Translations under genes and position numbers: made by a program
Shown here: in pieces, positions 28,695-36,386 of the stretch
Layout: the number at the start of each line of letters is the position of its first letter
Position numbering within the stretch: the first letter of the stretch is position 1
From: Photorhabdus thracensis
Lineage (GTDB): Bacteria > Pseudomonadota > Gammaproteobacteria > Enterobacterales > Enterobacteriaceae
NCBI RefSeq assembly: GCF_001010285.1
Contig: NZ_CP011104.1
Location: forward strand, 2,232,001-2,296,000
Direction: 5' to 3'
Length of the DNA stretch: 64,000 bases
The notes under the pieces: generated by a model
Seen by the model: the letters and a program-made list of their open reading frames with translations, nothing else
Told to the model about the DNA's origin: nothing
Databases searched by the model: none

Positions 28695-28730
28695 AGGCAG
28701 TCTGTGCGCAGGGACGCGCGCAGTCTGCCT
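28695..28730 (-). terminator. Hairpin downstream of recombinase A
   Basis: AGGCAG ... CTGCCT outer stem with an inner TGCGC/GCGCA stem, about 70 bp past the recombinase stop codon. It is conserved in modules B (36285-36320) and C (near 43873-43908, one loop base changed). There is no T-run, so it may be structural rather than a terminator. Confidence 0.4.
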
Positions 28731-28796
28731 TTCACTGCACCCCACGCGCTCACAGGGAACCGGCTAACATTAAGATTGTCCGGCAACACAGCGCGT

Positions 28797-30212
28797 TCAG
28801 ACCGGCTTCGGGCTGTCCGGCTTGTCACTCTCCGCCTGCTTATCGTCTGGCGTTGCCTGCTTTGACTGCCGTTCTGCCGGGTGGGTCTGCTCATGCACTT
28901 GCTTTAAGTGACCGATGGCCACCCGCGTATAGATTTGCGTCGTCTCCAGTTTCTCATGCCCCAGTATCGCCTGGATGTGCCGGGTGTCCGCGCCGTTCTC
29001 CAGCATCTGGGTTGCCATTGAGTGGCGGAACAGATGACAGGCCCCCGGTTTAGTCAGTTGCGCCTGTTTACGGATGCTGTCGGCGGCTATCCAGGTTAAC
29101 GTGCCCTTTGCCAGTCCCCGGCCTTTCCTGGTGATAAACAGGTGTCCACTGTCACCCCGCCGCGTTAACTCGGGCCGGACGCTGAGCCAGCGGCTTAACC
29201 AGTGCAGCGCCTGTTCGCCGATGGGCACCACCCTATCTTTACGGCCTTTACCCTGTCTGACCAGCACCACCCCGCGCCCGAAGTCCACCTCGCTTAACAG
29301 CAGGTTGGCTACTTCCATCCGCCGGATACCGGTACTCCACAGTACTTCAAGGATAGCGCGATTTCTCAGCCCGGTTGGGGTGTTGATATCCGTTGCGGCT
29401 AAGACCGTGTGGGTTTCGTCTTCATTCATCACCTGTGCTGGCAGCCGTTTTTCTTCTCTTGGCAATACCATGTTATCCGTCGGGTTATACAGGATATGGT
29501 GACGTTGCAACAGCCAGCGGAACCACTGACGTAAGACACTCAGGCGGTCCCGCTGACTGCCCGGGCTGTAGGGCTGGCCGTTCGCTTTACGGGCGCTTCT
29601 CAGCCAGCGCTGGTAACTTTCCAGTAACGGCAGGCTGACCTGCGGTGCCGTCATCACGCCACGCGCTTCGCACCAGTTGACGAACGGCAACAGCCGCTCT
29701 TCATAGGACTCTTGTGTCCGTTCGCTTAAGCCCTGTCCTCGTACGGCTTCCAGCCAGGCGGCCAGATGCTGGCGTAAAGTGGCGAAGCGGGCTGGGATGG
29801 CGTCGGGTTGACCGTGGGTCTCCGTCACCGAGGGACGTTTTTTTCTGTCTGGTGAGGCGAGGGTTGCCGCCGGGCTGGTCGGGATAGCGTGCTGTTGCTG
29901 CAACCAGTCGAACCACAGGCGTAAGGCCCGCAGGCGTCGGCGCTGACTGTCCGGCGGGTAGGGCTGGCCGTTGGCCTTGCGGTATTGGGTCAGATACTGC
30001 TGCCAGTTTGCCAGTAACGGCCCGGTGACCTGAGCGGCGGATATTACGCCCTGTTCCTCGCACCAGCTGACGAACGGCGACAGCCGTTCATGACGGGCGG
30101 ACTGGCTCTTTTGACTCGCCCCCTGCAACAGCAGGTTATCCAGATACGCCTCCAGATGCTGGCGCAGGGTCAGCCGGGCAGGTTCAGATTGACGTTTAAC
30201 GGGTGATGACAT
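28797..30212 (-). CDS. Tyrosine recombinase with duplicated N-terminal DNA-binding domain, module A
   Basis: 471 residues. The catalytic domain (about 258-440) has R297 (STGIRRMEV), K325 (GKGRKDR), H393-x-x-R396 (CHLFRHS), H419 (ILGHEKL) and Tyr 428 (TTQIYTR), so all six positions are present. Unusually there are two SAM-like core-binding domains in tandem: 15-121 and 145-251 align with each other without gaps at a 130-residue offset (TLRQHL, ERLxPFVxWCE, KANGQPYxPxSQ, LRxWFxWLxQxH). Module C's enzyme has only one. The charged C-terminal tail (SKQATPDDKQAES) is probably disordered. Expected to move or invert DNA at module ends. ATG follows ACAGGAAATCCCATC. Confidence 0.88.
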   Translation of the reverse strand: MSSPVKRQSEPARLTLRQHLEAYLDNLLLQGASQKSQSARHERLSPFVSWCEEQGVISAAQVTGPLLANWQQYLTQYRKANGQPYPPDSQRRRLRALRLWFDWLQQQHAIPTSPAATLASPDRKKRPSVTETHGQPDAIPARFATLRQHLAAWLEAVRGQGLSERTQESYEERLLPFVNWCEARGVMTAPQVSLPLLESYQRWLRSARKANGQPYSPGSQRDRLSVLRQWFRWLLQRHHILYNPTDNMVLPREEKRLPAQVMNEDETHTVLAATDINTPTGLRNRAILEVLWSTGIRRMEVANLLLSEVDFGRGVVLVRQGKGRKDRVVPIGEQALHWLSRWLSVRPELTRRGDSGHLFITRKGRGLAKGTLTWIAADSIRKQAQLTKPGACHLFRHSMATQMLENGADTRHIQAILGHEKLETTQIYTRVAIGHLKQVHEQTHPAERQSKQATPDDKQAESDKPDSPKPV

Positions 30213-30270
30213 GATGGGATTTCCTGTAGAGAACAGCGGTTAGTGTTATCAGTGTGTGATACATCACTAC

Positions 30271-30690
30271 GGTACGATGGCTTGATTCTTAAGTGGCCGG
30301 AACAGTCCTTTTCTGTCTGCCCAGACTTGCGAGTCATTCAGCCCTTTGCTACTGCGGCTTGCAGCCGGTTTTGGCGAACCAGACTTGACCCCGACTTGGG
30401 GCAGACTTGACCCTGACTTGCCTTCATTTGAGCCAGACTTGCACCCGTCATATTCACGCTTTCCTTTATCCGGCTTTCGGGTTCGTTGATGAAGGGACAG
30501 TACGGTACGACGGCCTGATTTTTAGGGGGCCGGAACAGTCCTTTTCAGGCTCGCCCGACTTGCGAACCGTTCAGCCCTTTGTCACTGTGGCTTGCAGCCG
30601 GTTTTGGCGAGCCAGACTTGGCCCTGACTTGGGGCAGACTTGACCCCGACTTGCTTTCATCCGGGCCAGACTTGCATGAGTCATATACAC
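30271..30690. repeat. Iteron-like tandem repeat region, module A
   Basis: Two imperfect units of about 180 bp with a 233-bp period (starting GGTACGATGG at 30271 and GGTACGACGG at 30504). Each contains several copies of CAGACTTG / CCCGACTTG, some spaced 11 bases apart. The second unit overlaps the 3' end of the replication gene, so the protein tail repeats too (KSGPDESKSG, KSGSPKP). Iterated sites beside a primase-helicase gene are typical of a replication origin. Module C lacks these repeats. Confidence 0.55.
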
Positions 30691-33457
30691 TATTGGCAGC
30701 CTGATTTTCCGGTTCAATCAGACCGCACAGGTGGGCTTCCTCCGCTTTATCGCCATTCCAGAGCAGTTCATATTGCAACAGATGGCCGCGACTGCCGCCG
30801 TGTGTCAGCAGGTATTCCATGTCACTCAGGCGCTGACAGTGGAGTTTAAGCTGGCTGTCACTCCAGTGGGTATAACTGCGGATATCCCGGCGGGTAAAGC
30901 GGATATCTTTCACCGGGCGTTGTTGCGCTGCCGCCGTCTCTTTCACCATTTGCTGTATCAGCAGCAACAGTTTCCTTGTCTGGGGCGGCATCTCATCCAG
31001 CGTGCGGCCTAATATCTCGTGGGCCAGCCGGTTTGCTAAGCGAATATCGTCTTTGGTCACCTCGATATATTCAAGCCGTTTGCCCCGGTGTTCCGCGGTC
31101 TTCACCTCGCGCTGGTGCTGATGCAGCAGGGCGATACTTTGTATCAGGGTGAGATATTTCATGTGGTCGCGTCGGGTGCGGGTTTTATCGCTCATGAACG
31201 TTAACTGTGAGGCATAAGGGTTAACCACATTCAGCGGGCGCAACAGCCGCTGGGCGTTTTGATGCAGTTCGGTGATATATGCCTTTTCATTCTCGGCCAG
31301 TAGACCTTCCAGCGTTTGTTTATGGCGCTGCAAGGCGTGGATAGCTTCGGTCTGCTCCCGCGATTCGTTTACCGTCAGCACCAGACAGCGGTTTAACAGC
31401 TCTTCATCGACATCTATCGCGGTGGTGGTGAGCATCAGCATCACCGGCCCTTTCACCGTGTACTGTTTGGTGACCAGATTCCCGCTGGCATCGTCTTTAC
31501 CGGTACTGGCAATGGTCAGTTCGCCGTCGCTTTGCAACAGTTTGAGCGCATAGGCGGCCTGCCTGACGCCTTCCTCTTCGGCAATGGCTAAGATTTTATG
31601 CTGGAGATTGGTTTCCCCCAGATAGAACAGACTCTGGCCGGTCATGGCGCTGTATTGCAGCCGTTCTTCTTCCGGTATCAGATTGAGTACCGCATCCATT
31701 AAGCTGCTTTTCCCTGCCGCCGAACTGCTTTGTATCAGCACGGCCAGCGGACGGTCCAGCTTGCGACTGACGGCGGCTAAGTAACCGGCCAGCAGGTTAG
31801 TGGATTCGCCCACCACGCCACAGGCGGCTAAGTCAACGGTGACGCGCTCACTCAGTTGGGGGTCTTGCAGCAGTGCCAGCGCCGCTGCCCGCTGGTCCTC
31901 GCTCAGTTCGGGAACCGGCGGGGTTTCAGTTTGTTCACTGACACCGGCCTGTTGACACTGTTCCAGTACCAGCAACACCTGCCCCAGTGCCCGGCGCAGG
32001 TCACCTTCGGCCAGTCCCAGTTCGGTAGCGGCCAGTCGCGCATACCCGCTCCGGCTGCGGGCGCTCATCATGTCCACGCTGTCGGCGAACATCACGCCGC
32101 TGTCGGTATCAACCACCTGAACATTGACTTTCATCACTGCCGCCCCGGCTTTCACCTGTGACAGGCCCCGGATACCCCACTGTTGTGTGCCCAGCGTGAG
32201 GGATATCTCGCCGTTAGCGCCGGTTTCCCAGACCACATTGGGCATTGACGGCAACGCAGCTATCCCGGCGGCTAAGGTGCTGACCGTTTCCGGCACCGGA
32301 ACCGGCTGATGTTCAGCCAGTGCGGCCCGCTCTGTGGCGGTGGTTGTCTGTATTTCCGCCGCCGCCTGCATCGGCACGGCACTGTCGAGCAGCAACCCGA
32401 AGGCCCGTTCCGGCTCGGCGACCTGACACAGATAGCCGTTGGCGTCCATGCCTTCGGGGAACCCCACCCGGAACACGGTGAGGCCGTCGGCAGTCAGTTC
32501 GGCGGCCAGTTTTACCGCCGCCTCATTGCCTGCCGGATCGTTGTCGTAGGCGATCAAGACCTGTTTAACGCCATGCCGCCGGAACGCCTGCCGCATCTCA
32601 TCGGTGAAGCCGTTCACCCCATACGCGGCGGTGACATGGCGGTGACCGGCCACCCAGAATGACAGGGCGTCGATCAACGATTCGCAGAGGATGACCGCCC
32701 CTGAACTGATCAGCGCCGGCTCATTCCATATCCCGCCATGTGCGCCGGGAAGGTACAGATGCAGTGGCGTTCCGCTGCGTAAGCGGTCGGTGATTTTGCG
32801 CCCGTAGATCTCGCGGATCTGACCGTTCGGGTCGATAACCGGTATCACCAGCGAACCGGTAAAGTGTTCGTGTCCACTGTCGCGCATAATCCCCACGGCC
32901 CGAAGACGGGCGCGGATCTGTGCGCCGGCCTGCACGGCCTTGATGGGCAGGCGATAGGCTAACGTGCGGTTGGCAAAGCCCAGTTTAAACCGGGCGACTA
33001 ATTCCGGGTGGTTGAGCCGGCGTTTTTCCAGATAAGCCAGGGCTTCGGGGGCATTCAGCAGCGTATGATGGTAGAACCCGACGACCCGACTGAGCAGCGC
33101 CTGCCGTCCGGCGTCATTATCGGCCAGCATGGCCGGTTCATCCGGTTGCACCAGCGGGGCCACAGAGGGGTTATCTCCCAGTATCCCGCGCAACTGTTCC
33201 ACGGCCCGGCGCAGACTTAAGCCCCTGGTTTTCATTACCCAGTCCAGCACGGAGCCGCCGGCGTCACAGCCAAAACAGTGATAGAGATTTTTTGCCGGTG
33301 AGATAACCATTGACGGGGTTTTCTCCTGATGGAACGGGCACAGCAGCACGTAATCTTTGCCGCGTTTAAAGAGCTGTCGCCCCTGTTGCTCCACCACGGC
33401 CACTAAGGAGACAGCGGCTTTCAGGTGCTGTAATTCTGCGTCGGGTATCCGTGCCAT
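30545..33457 (-). CDS. Primase-helicase-like replication protein (CHC2 zinc finger, Toprim, P-loop ATPase), module A
   Basis: 970 residues. The CHC2 zinc finger is at C40, H43, C61, C64 (LLCPFHQEKTPS, YHCFGCDAGG). The Toprim domain is about 215-345, with E259 (ILCESLIDAL) and D305-N-D307 (AYDNDPAGNEA). The ATPase domain is about 570-680, with a Walker A variant SSSAAGKSS (577-585), Walker B-like ILAIAEEEG, and LMLTTTAIDVDEELLNRC as sensor region. The architecture is that of satellite/plasmid replication proteins (P4 alpha-like logic, in a different family). Expected to prime and unwind at an origin, probably the iterons overlapping its 3' end. AGGAG lies 8 bases before the ATG. Divergent from an XRE repressor, presumably its regulator. 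The last ~60 residues are low complexity and absent from module C. Confidence 0.85.
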   Translation of the reverse strand: MARIPDAELQHLKAAVSLVAVVEQQGRQLFKRGKDYVLLCPFHQEKTPSMVISPAKNLYHCFGCDAGGSVLDWVMKTRGLSLRRAVEQLRGILGDNPSVAPLVQPDEPAMLADNDAGRQALLSRVVGFYHHTLLNAPEALAYLEKRRLNHPELVARFKLGFANRTLAYRLPIKAVQAGAQIRARLRAVGIMRDSGHEHFTGSLVIPVIDPNGQIREIYGRKITDRLRSGTPLHLYLPGAHGGIWNEPALISSGAVILCESLIDALSFWVAGHRHVTAAYGVNGFTDEMRQAFRRHGVKQVLIAYDNDPAGNEAAVKLAAELTADGLTVFRVGFPEGMDANGYLCQVAEPERAFGLLLDSAVPMQAAAEIQTTTATERAALAEHQPVPVPETVSTLAAGIAALPSMPNVVWETGANGEISLTLGTQQWGIRGLSQVKAGAAVMKVNVQVVDTDSGVMFADSVDMMSARSRSGYARLAATELGLAEGDLRRALGQVLLVLEQCQQAGVSEQTETPPVPELSEDQRAAALALLQDPQLSERVTVDLAACGVVGESTNLLAGYLAAVSRKLDRPLAVLIQSSSAAGKSSLMDAVLNLIPEEERLQYSAMTGQSLFYLGETNLQHKILAIAEEEGVRQAAYALKLLQSDGELTIASTGKDDASGNLVTKQYTVKGPVMLMLTTTAIDVDEELLNRCLVLTVNESREQTEAIHALQRHKQTLEGLLAENEKAYITELHQNAQRLLRPLNVVNPYASQLTFMSDKTRTRRDHMKYLTLIQSIALLHQHQREVKTAEHRGKRLEYIEVTKDDIRLANRLAHEILGRTLDEMPPQTRKLLLLIQQMVKETAAAQQRPVKDIRFTRRDIRSYTHWSDSQLKLHCQRLSDMEYLLTHGGSRGHLLQYELLWNGDKAEEAHLCGLIEPENQAANSVYDSCKSGPDESKSGSSLPQVRAKSGSPKPAASHSDKGLNGSQVGRA

Positions 33458-33578
33458 GTTGTTGACTCCTAAATCCTGTCAAGATTTAAATTGACTCTTA
33501 ATTGGATTTATTTATAATCCTTTTAGGAGTTACTTGCAACCCCTAATTCAGACAAGCCCTTACACTAACGGAGTCACT
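33458..33578. promoter_or_regulatory. Divergent promoter/operator region between replication protein and XRE repressor, module A
   Basis: A/T-rich, 121 bp, holding both promoters. ACTCCTAAA (33465-33473) and TTTAGGAGT (33522-33530) form an inverted pair, but each also serves as a ribosome site, so symmetry may be incidental. AATCCTGTCAAGATT and related A/T palindromes between them are the likely repressor targets. Confidence 0.4.
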
Positions 33579-33983
33579 ATGCAAACAGAGTTTTTGATTA
33601 TGCAAAATGCTGAACTCCGCAAAGAATTTGGGGTACGTCTCAAGGCGCTACGTAAGCAGAAGGGATGGCCTCAGAAAGAACTGGCTGGGAAAGTTGAGAT
33701 CCGTTTTCAACAACTGAACAAGTACGAGAGCGGACTTAACATACCTCCCGCTGAGATGATGGTTAAGCTGGCTGATGTGTTAGGGGTCACGGTGGATTAT
33801 CTGCTGACAGGCAATCCTGTTGAAGATTCACCGTTGGCTAACTCTCGATTATTTAGGCGTTTTCAGGTTCTGGAACAACTGGCACAGGAAGATCAGGAAA
33901 CAGTTATCAAGATCATTGATGCCATGATTGCCAAGCAACGTATGGAGTCTGCATTGCTGCCCGTTGATGAACCGGAGGGATAA
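33579..33983 (+). CDS. XRE-family transcriptional repressor, module A
   Basis: 134 residues from ATG 33579, preferred because CGGAG lies 6 bases upstream; a TTG at 33534 would add 15 residues. The HTH is at about 20-75 (GVRLKALRKQKGWPQKELAGKVEIRFQQLNKYESGLNIPP, then MMVKLADVLGVTVDYLL). Phage-type repressor expected to control the divergent replication gene and perhaps symE downstream. Module C carries a clearly different XRE protein in the same slot, so repressor/operator specificity has been exchanged between modules, as with phage immunity regions. Confidence 0.85.
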   Translation: MQTEFLIMQNAELRKEFGVRLKALRKQKGWPQKELAGKVEIRFQQLNKYESGLNIPPAEMMVKLADVLGVTVDYLLTGNPVEDSPLANSRLFRRFQVLEQLAQEDQETVIKIIDAMIAKQRMESALLPVDEPEG

Positions 33984-33989
33984 AAATAG

Positions 33990-34036
33990 CGCGGCGCTGA
34001 TGTGTTGAGACCACACCAACGCCGCTCACCACAAGC
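33990..34036 (+). promoter_or_regulatory. Structured leader before symE, module A
   Basis: GCGGCG ... CGCCGC outer stem with an inner TGTG/CACA stem between the XRE stop and the symE start. In module C the inner stem is GGTG/CACC: both strands of the stem changed together, so pairing is conserved. Candidate RNA control element (attenuator, or target of an antisense RNA as SymR is for E. coli symE). Confidence 0.5.
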
Positions 34037-34056
34037 AACTAAAAGAGGTAGTTACT

Positions 34057-34377
34057 ATGGCTAAGGCGCATTCTAAAGCAGAAGCAGCGATAAATAAAGC
34101 TGTGAAAACAGAACGTTATTACACGGTGGGCTATGTGCCGAACGGGAACAGAGTCAACAACGCCACACCGGCGATACATCTGAAGGGGCAGTGGCTGAGA
34201 CAGGCGGGGTTTAATACTGGCGGCCAGATTACGGTGAAGGTGATGGATGGCTGTTTGGTGCTGATCCCTGACAGTGAAGCTACCCAACAACAGCATCGGC
34301 AGTACCAGCGGCAACAGGCCCAACTGCGGGAGATTAAGCAGCAGATGCGGGCGCTGATAACCGGTTTTGCGGGTTAA
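34057..34377 (+). CDS. SymE-family toxin, module A
   Basis: 106 residues. The core YYTVGYVPNGNR, PAIHLKGQWLRQAGFNTGGQITVKVMDGCLVLIPD matches E. coli SymE (PAITLKGQWLEAAGF, VKVMEGCIVL), an AbrB-fold SOS-induced toxin controlled by the antisense RNA SymR. A Gln-rich C-terminal helix follows. GAGG lies 8 bases before the ATG. SymE homologues are often found near Rhs genes; here one is part of each mobile module. I see no clear antisense gene, but the leader just upstream is structured. Confidence 0.82.
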   Translation: MAKAHSKAEAAINKAVKTERYYTVGYVPNGNRVNNATPAIHLKGQWLRQAGFNTGGQITVKVMDGCLVLIPDSEATQQQHRQYQRQQAQLREIKQQMRALITGFAG

Positions 34378-34391
34378 GGGGAGAACATGAG

Positions 34392-34589
34392 ATGACAATA
34401 GCGATTGAACATTTACAGGACATTCAGTTAACCCACCTTGAAGCGCTGGCCCTGGCTCAACTGGTTAAGCGGCTGAACTGGGCGGAGATACGCGCCTGTG
34501 CCGTGAATGACGAGGAAGCGTATCAGATTAGGGATGCGATCTCTAAGCTTCAATCCGCTCTGGCTTACCGTGGGTATGCACCACGGTAG
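34392..34589 (+). CDS. 65-residue conserved protein following symE, module A
   Basis: MTIAIEHLQDIQLTHLEALALAQLVKRL, AEIRACAVNDEEAYQIRDAISKLQSALAYRGYAPR. Acidic/helical, no membrane segment. I recall similar small proteins (ALAQ..KR..W.EIR..AV.DEEAY.IRDAL..LQ.AL...G.APR) beside mobile-element genes in enterobacteria but know no function. It starts 14 bp after symE behind AAGGGGAG, so the two are translated from one message. Remnants of this gene mark two lost module copies (15489 and 26476). Confidence 0.75.
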   Translation: MTIAIEHLQDIQLTHLEALALAQLVKRLNWAEIRACAVNDEEAYQIRDAISKLQSALAYRGYAPR

Positions 34590-34596
34590 ATCATGA

Positions 34597-34632
34597 AAAG
34601 GCCGGAAGATCTTAGGAATCTTCCGGCCTTAT
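34597..34632. terminator. Module A right-end hairpin
   Basis: AAGGCCGGAAGAT / ATCTTCCGGCCTT perfect stem with a short TTAGGA loop. It ends the symE message and, on the other strand, the immunity gene that stops 5 bp beyond. Module homology ends here, so it is the right boundary and a possible attachment core. Confidence 0.82.
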
Positions 34633-34636
34633 TCAT

Positions 34637-35032
34637 TTATTTAATATAATAGGCAGATATTGAAGTTATATCTAAAAAACTTGATTCTATATTAAGTGAT
34701 AGTTTTTTACTTTCAATATTCAAATTAATTAATCCATTATTTTTACCTATTTTTATATCTGCAATATAACTTGTTCCAGTCCAACCCTTTAAATTAACAT
34801 CCTTTATATCTAATAAAGTCAACTGAGCTTGAACGGTATTAAAATTTTGTCCAACCCATTTTTTAGGTGGATTATTTGGATATAACTTAAAGTTAAATCG
34901 CAAAGTTACTTTTGGGCCATCTCTATGAAAAAGAATTTCATGTATATCAACACAGTCAAGAGAAGGTAGTTCATCAGTGTATATTGAACAGATCTTCCTT
35001 TTATCAATTAAAAAGTCAGTCCAGAAAGACAT
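34637..35032 (-). CDS. Orphan immunity protein 2 (Imm50-like), copy A
   Basis: 131 residues. LIDKRKICSIYTDELPSLDCVDIHEI, GPKVTLRFNFKLYPNNPPKKWVGQNFNTVQAQLTLLDIK and LKGWTG follow the immunity protein 50 pattern found beside polymorphic-toxin nucleases. Cytoplasmic. It begins 9 bp after the toxin tip stop codon. It should neutralise the tip at 35042. The identical second copy is at 42227-42622. Confidence 0.78.
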   Translation of the reverse strand: MSFWTDFLIDKRKICSIYTDELPSLDCVDIHEILFHRDGPKVTLRFNFKLYPNNPPKKWVGQNFNTVQAQLTLLDIKDVNLKGWTGTSYIADIKIGKNNGLINLNIESKKLSLNIESSFLDITSISAYYIK

Positions 35033-35041
35033 GTTTTCCCC

Positions 35042-35463
35042 TTAAAATGAATAGTGTTCAAGAGTTCCGGCAACACTACCGTTTCGTGTGTCACCAATTG
35101 GCCTCACATTAAAATGTGGCCCTTGATTACCTGGTGTTCCTGGAGGTCCATATATATGGCCTGGAGAATGATCTTGAATAACAATATTTTCTCTATTTGG
35201 GCGAGTAAATGTGTACTCTCTAGTTTTTATAGGTAAATGATTTTCACCTAAAATATTTCTACCATTACGATCCGTTAAAGGAACTAATTCGACATGTGAA
35301 GGTTGTTGGACCATTGGTATTCCTGCGTCTTTTTTCGCAGCTCTGAGCGCCGCTTTTCTGGAATTAAATTGGGCATTACACCCAGCAAGACCCAGCGGAT
35401 CTATCCACGACACCGGATTAGGCACGTACGCATACAGGTTCAGACCCCCTGCCAAGCCAATCG
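35042..35463 (-). pseudogene. Displaced Rhs toxin tip 2 (HNH-like nuclease), copy A
   Basis: The frame opens at a stop just before [29 protein letters not shown], so only the last ~30 residues of Rhs core remain. The tip follows: [66 protein letters not shown]. The His-rich SPGH...GPHFNVRP arrangement is that of HNH/Endo VII-type DNase tips such as those of Dickeya RhsB. It lacks start, PAAR and core, and so is an archived allele. Junction with the left end of module B is at about 35464. Confidence 0.78.
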
Positions 35464-36127
35464 GGTCTTAGGGACTATCCCGACGCCATCATACAGTTTA
35501 GCGGACCTTTCCCCCTGATTTAGCAGCCTTTTTCTCCACCGTTTTTTCCCACCCTGTTAAAGAACATGCCAACTGGCCCCGACGGGCACTTTCCCGATGT
35601 TAGCGCATTTTTTCCCCGACGTCAGCGCCGGGTTTCGCCCCGCTTTGCCTGCCGGAACCGGGTTTTATTGGGAACCCGTGGCGGCGGTGCAGCTTGTCTG
35701 CGCCGCTGACGCGGGTTGGCCGGGTGCGGGCCGGCGAGGCCCGCAGGTGACGCTGTTCAGCAGGGAAGCCCCTGGGGGCTGCACGGGGCGGAGATGGCGA
35801 GCACGGGGACGAGCAACGAAGCGCAGCGCAGTGCGAGCCGCGCGCAGCCAGTGCAGCGGGGTTGGGGCGGGGGCAATAAACCGCGGCCAGCTTGCTGGCC
35901 TGCCTTCCGGGCTGTTGACCTTAACGGACTGACTGACAACGGTTTAAGGCAGATTTTTGCCTCGGAGCCGCCAGGGAGGGCGGCGACTGCGGCGGTGGGT
36001 TTTGGCACCGCGGCTGACAGCAGCGGGCGCAGCCCGGTGCGCCTCTGGGGCTGAGAAGCTCAACCCGGCGGCCAGCCGCTCACCGTTGTTGAGGTGGCCG
36101 CGCAGCGCCCTGCGGTGGGCGGCGCCG
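35464..36127. other. Module B left end: GC-rich noncoding block
   Basis: Equivalent to 27881-28538 but with scattered differences from it, while being identical to the left end of module C (43054-43717). This shows where the 7,590-bp duplication was cut. Confidence 0.6.
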
Positions 36128-36190
36128 ACATAATGTGCCGTTAAGCGTTGTGGGCCGTGCAGGCCCATTTCGCTTAATGCCACATTATGT
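36128..36190. repeat. Nested hairpin, module B
   Basis: ACATAATGT/ACATTATGT, TTAAGCG/CGCTTAA, TGGGCC/GGCCCA with a GTGCA loop; 63 bases. The middle stem is the compensated version of the one in module A. Confidence 0.6.
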
Positions 36191-36386
36191 TGAATGGCGG
36201 CTGACCGGCAACGATTGTCACCGAGAACGCCGATGTTCAGCGCCGGGCGGCCGGCATTTACTGCCGGGCACTCAGAAGGTGGGCAGGCAGTCTGTGCGCA
36301 GGGACGCGCGCAGTCTGCCTTTCACTGCACCCCACGCGCTCACAGGGAACCGGCTAACATTAAGATTGTCCGGCAACACAGCGCGT

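Noticed and set aside
30271-30690. CRISPR-like array
   Set aside because: The repeats are unequal in spacing, partly coding, with no uniform spacers and no cas genes; they fit iterons better.
33465-33530. ACTCCTAAA/TTTAGGAGT inverted pair as a repressor operator
   Set aside because: Both halves coincide with ribosome-binding sites of the divergent genes, so the symmetry is explained without an operator; the inner A/T palindromes are better candidates.
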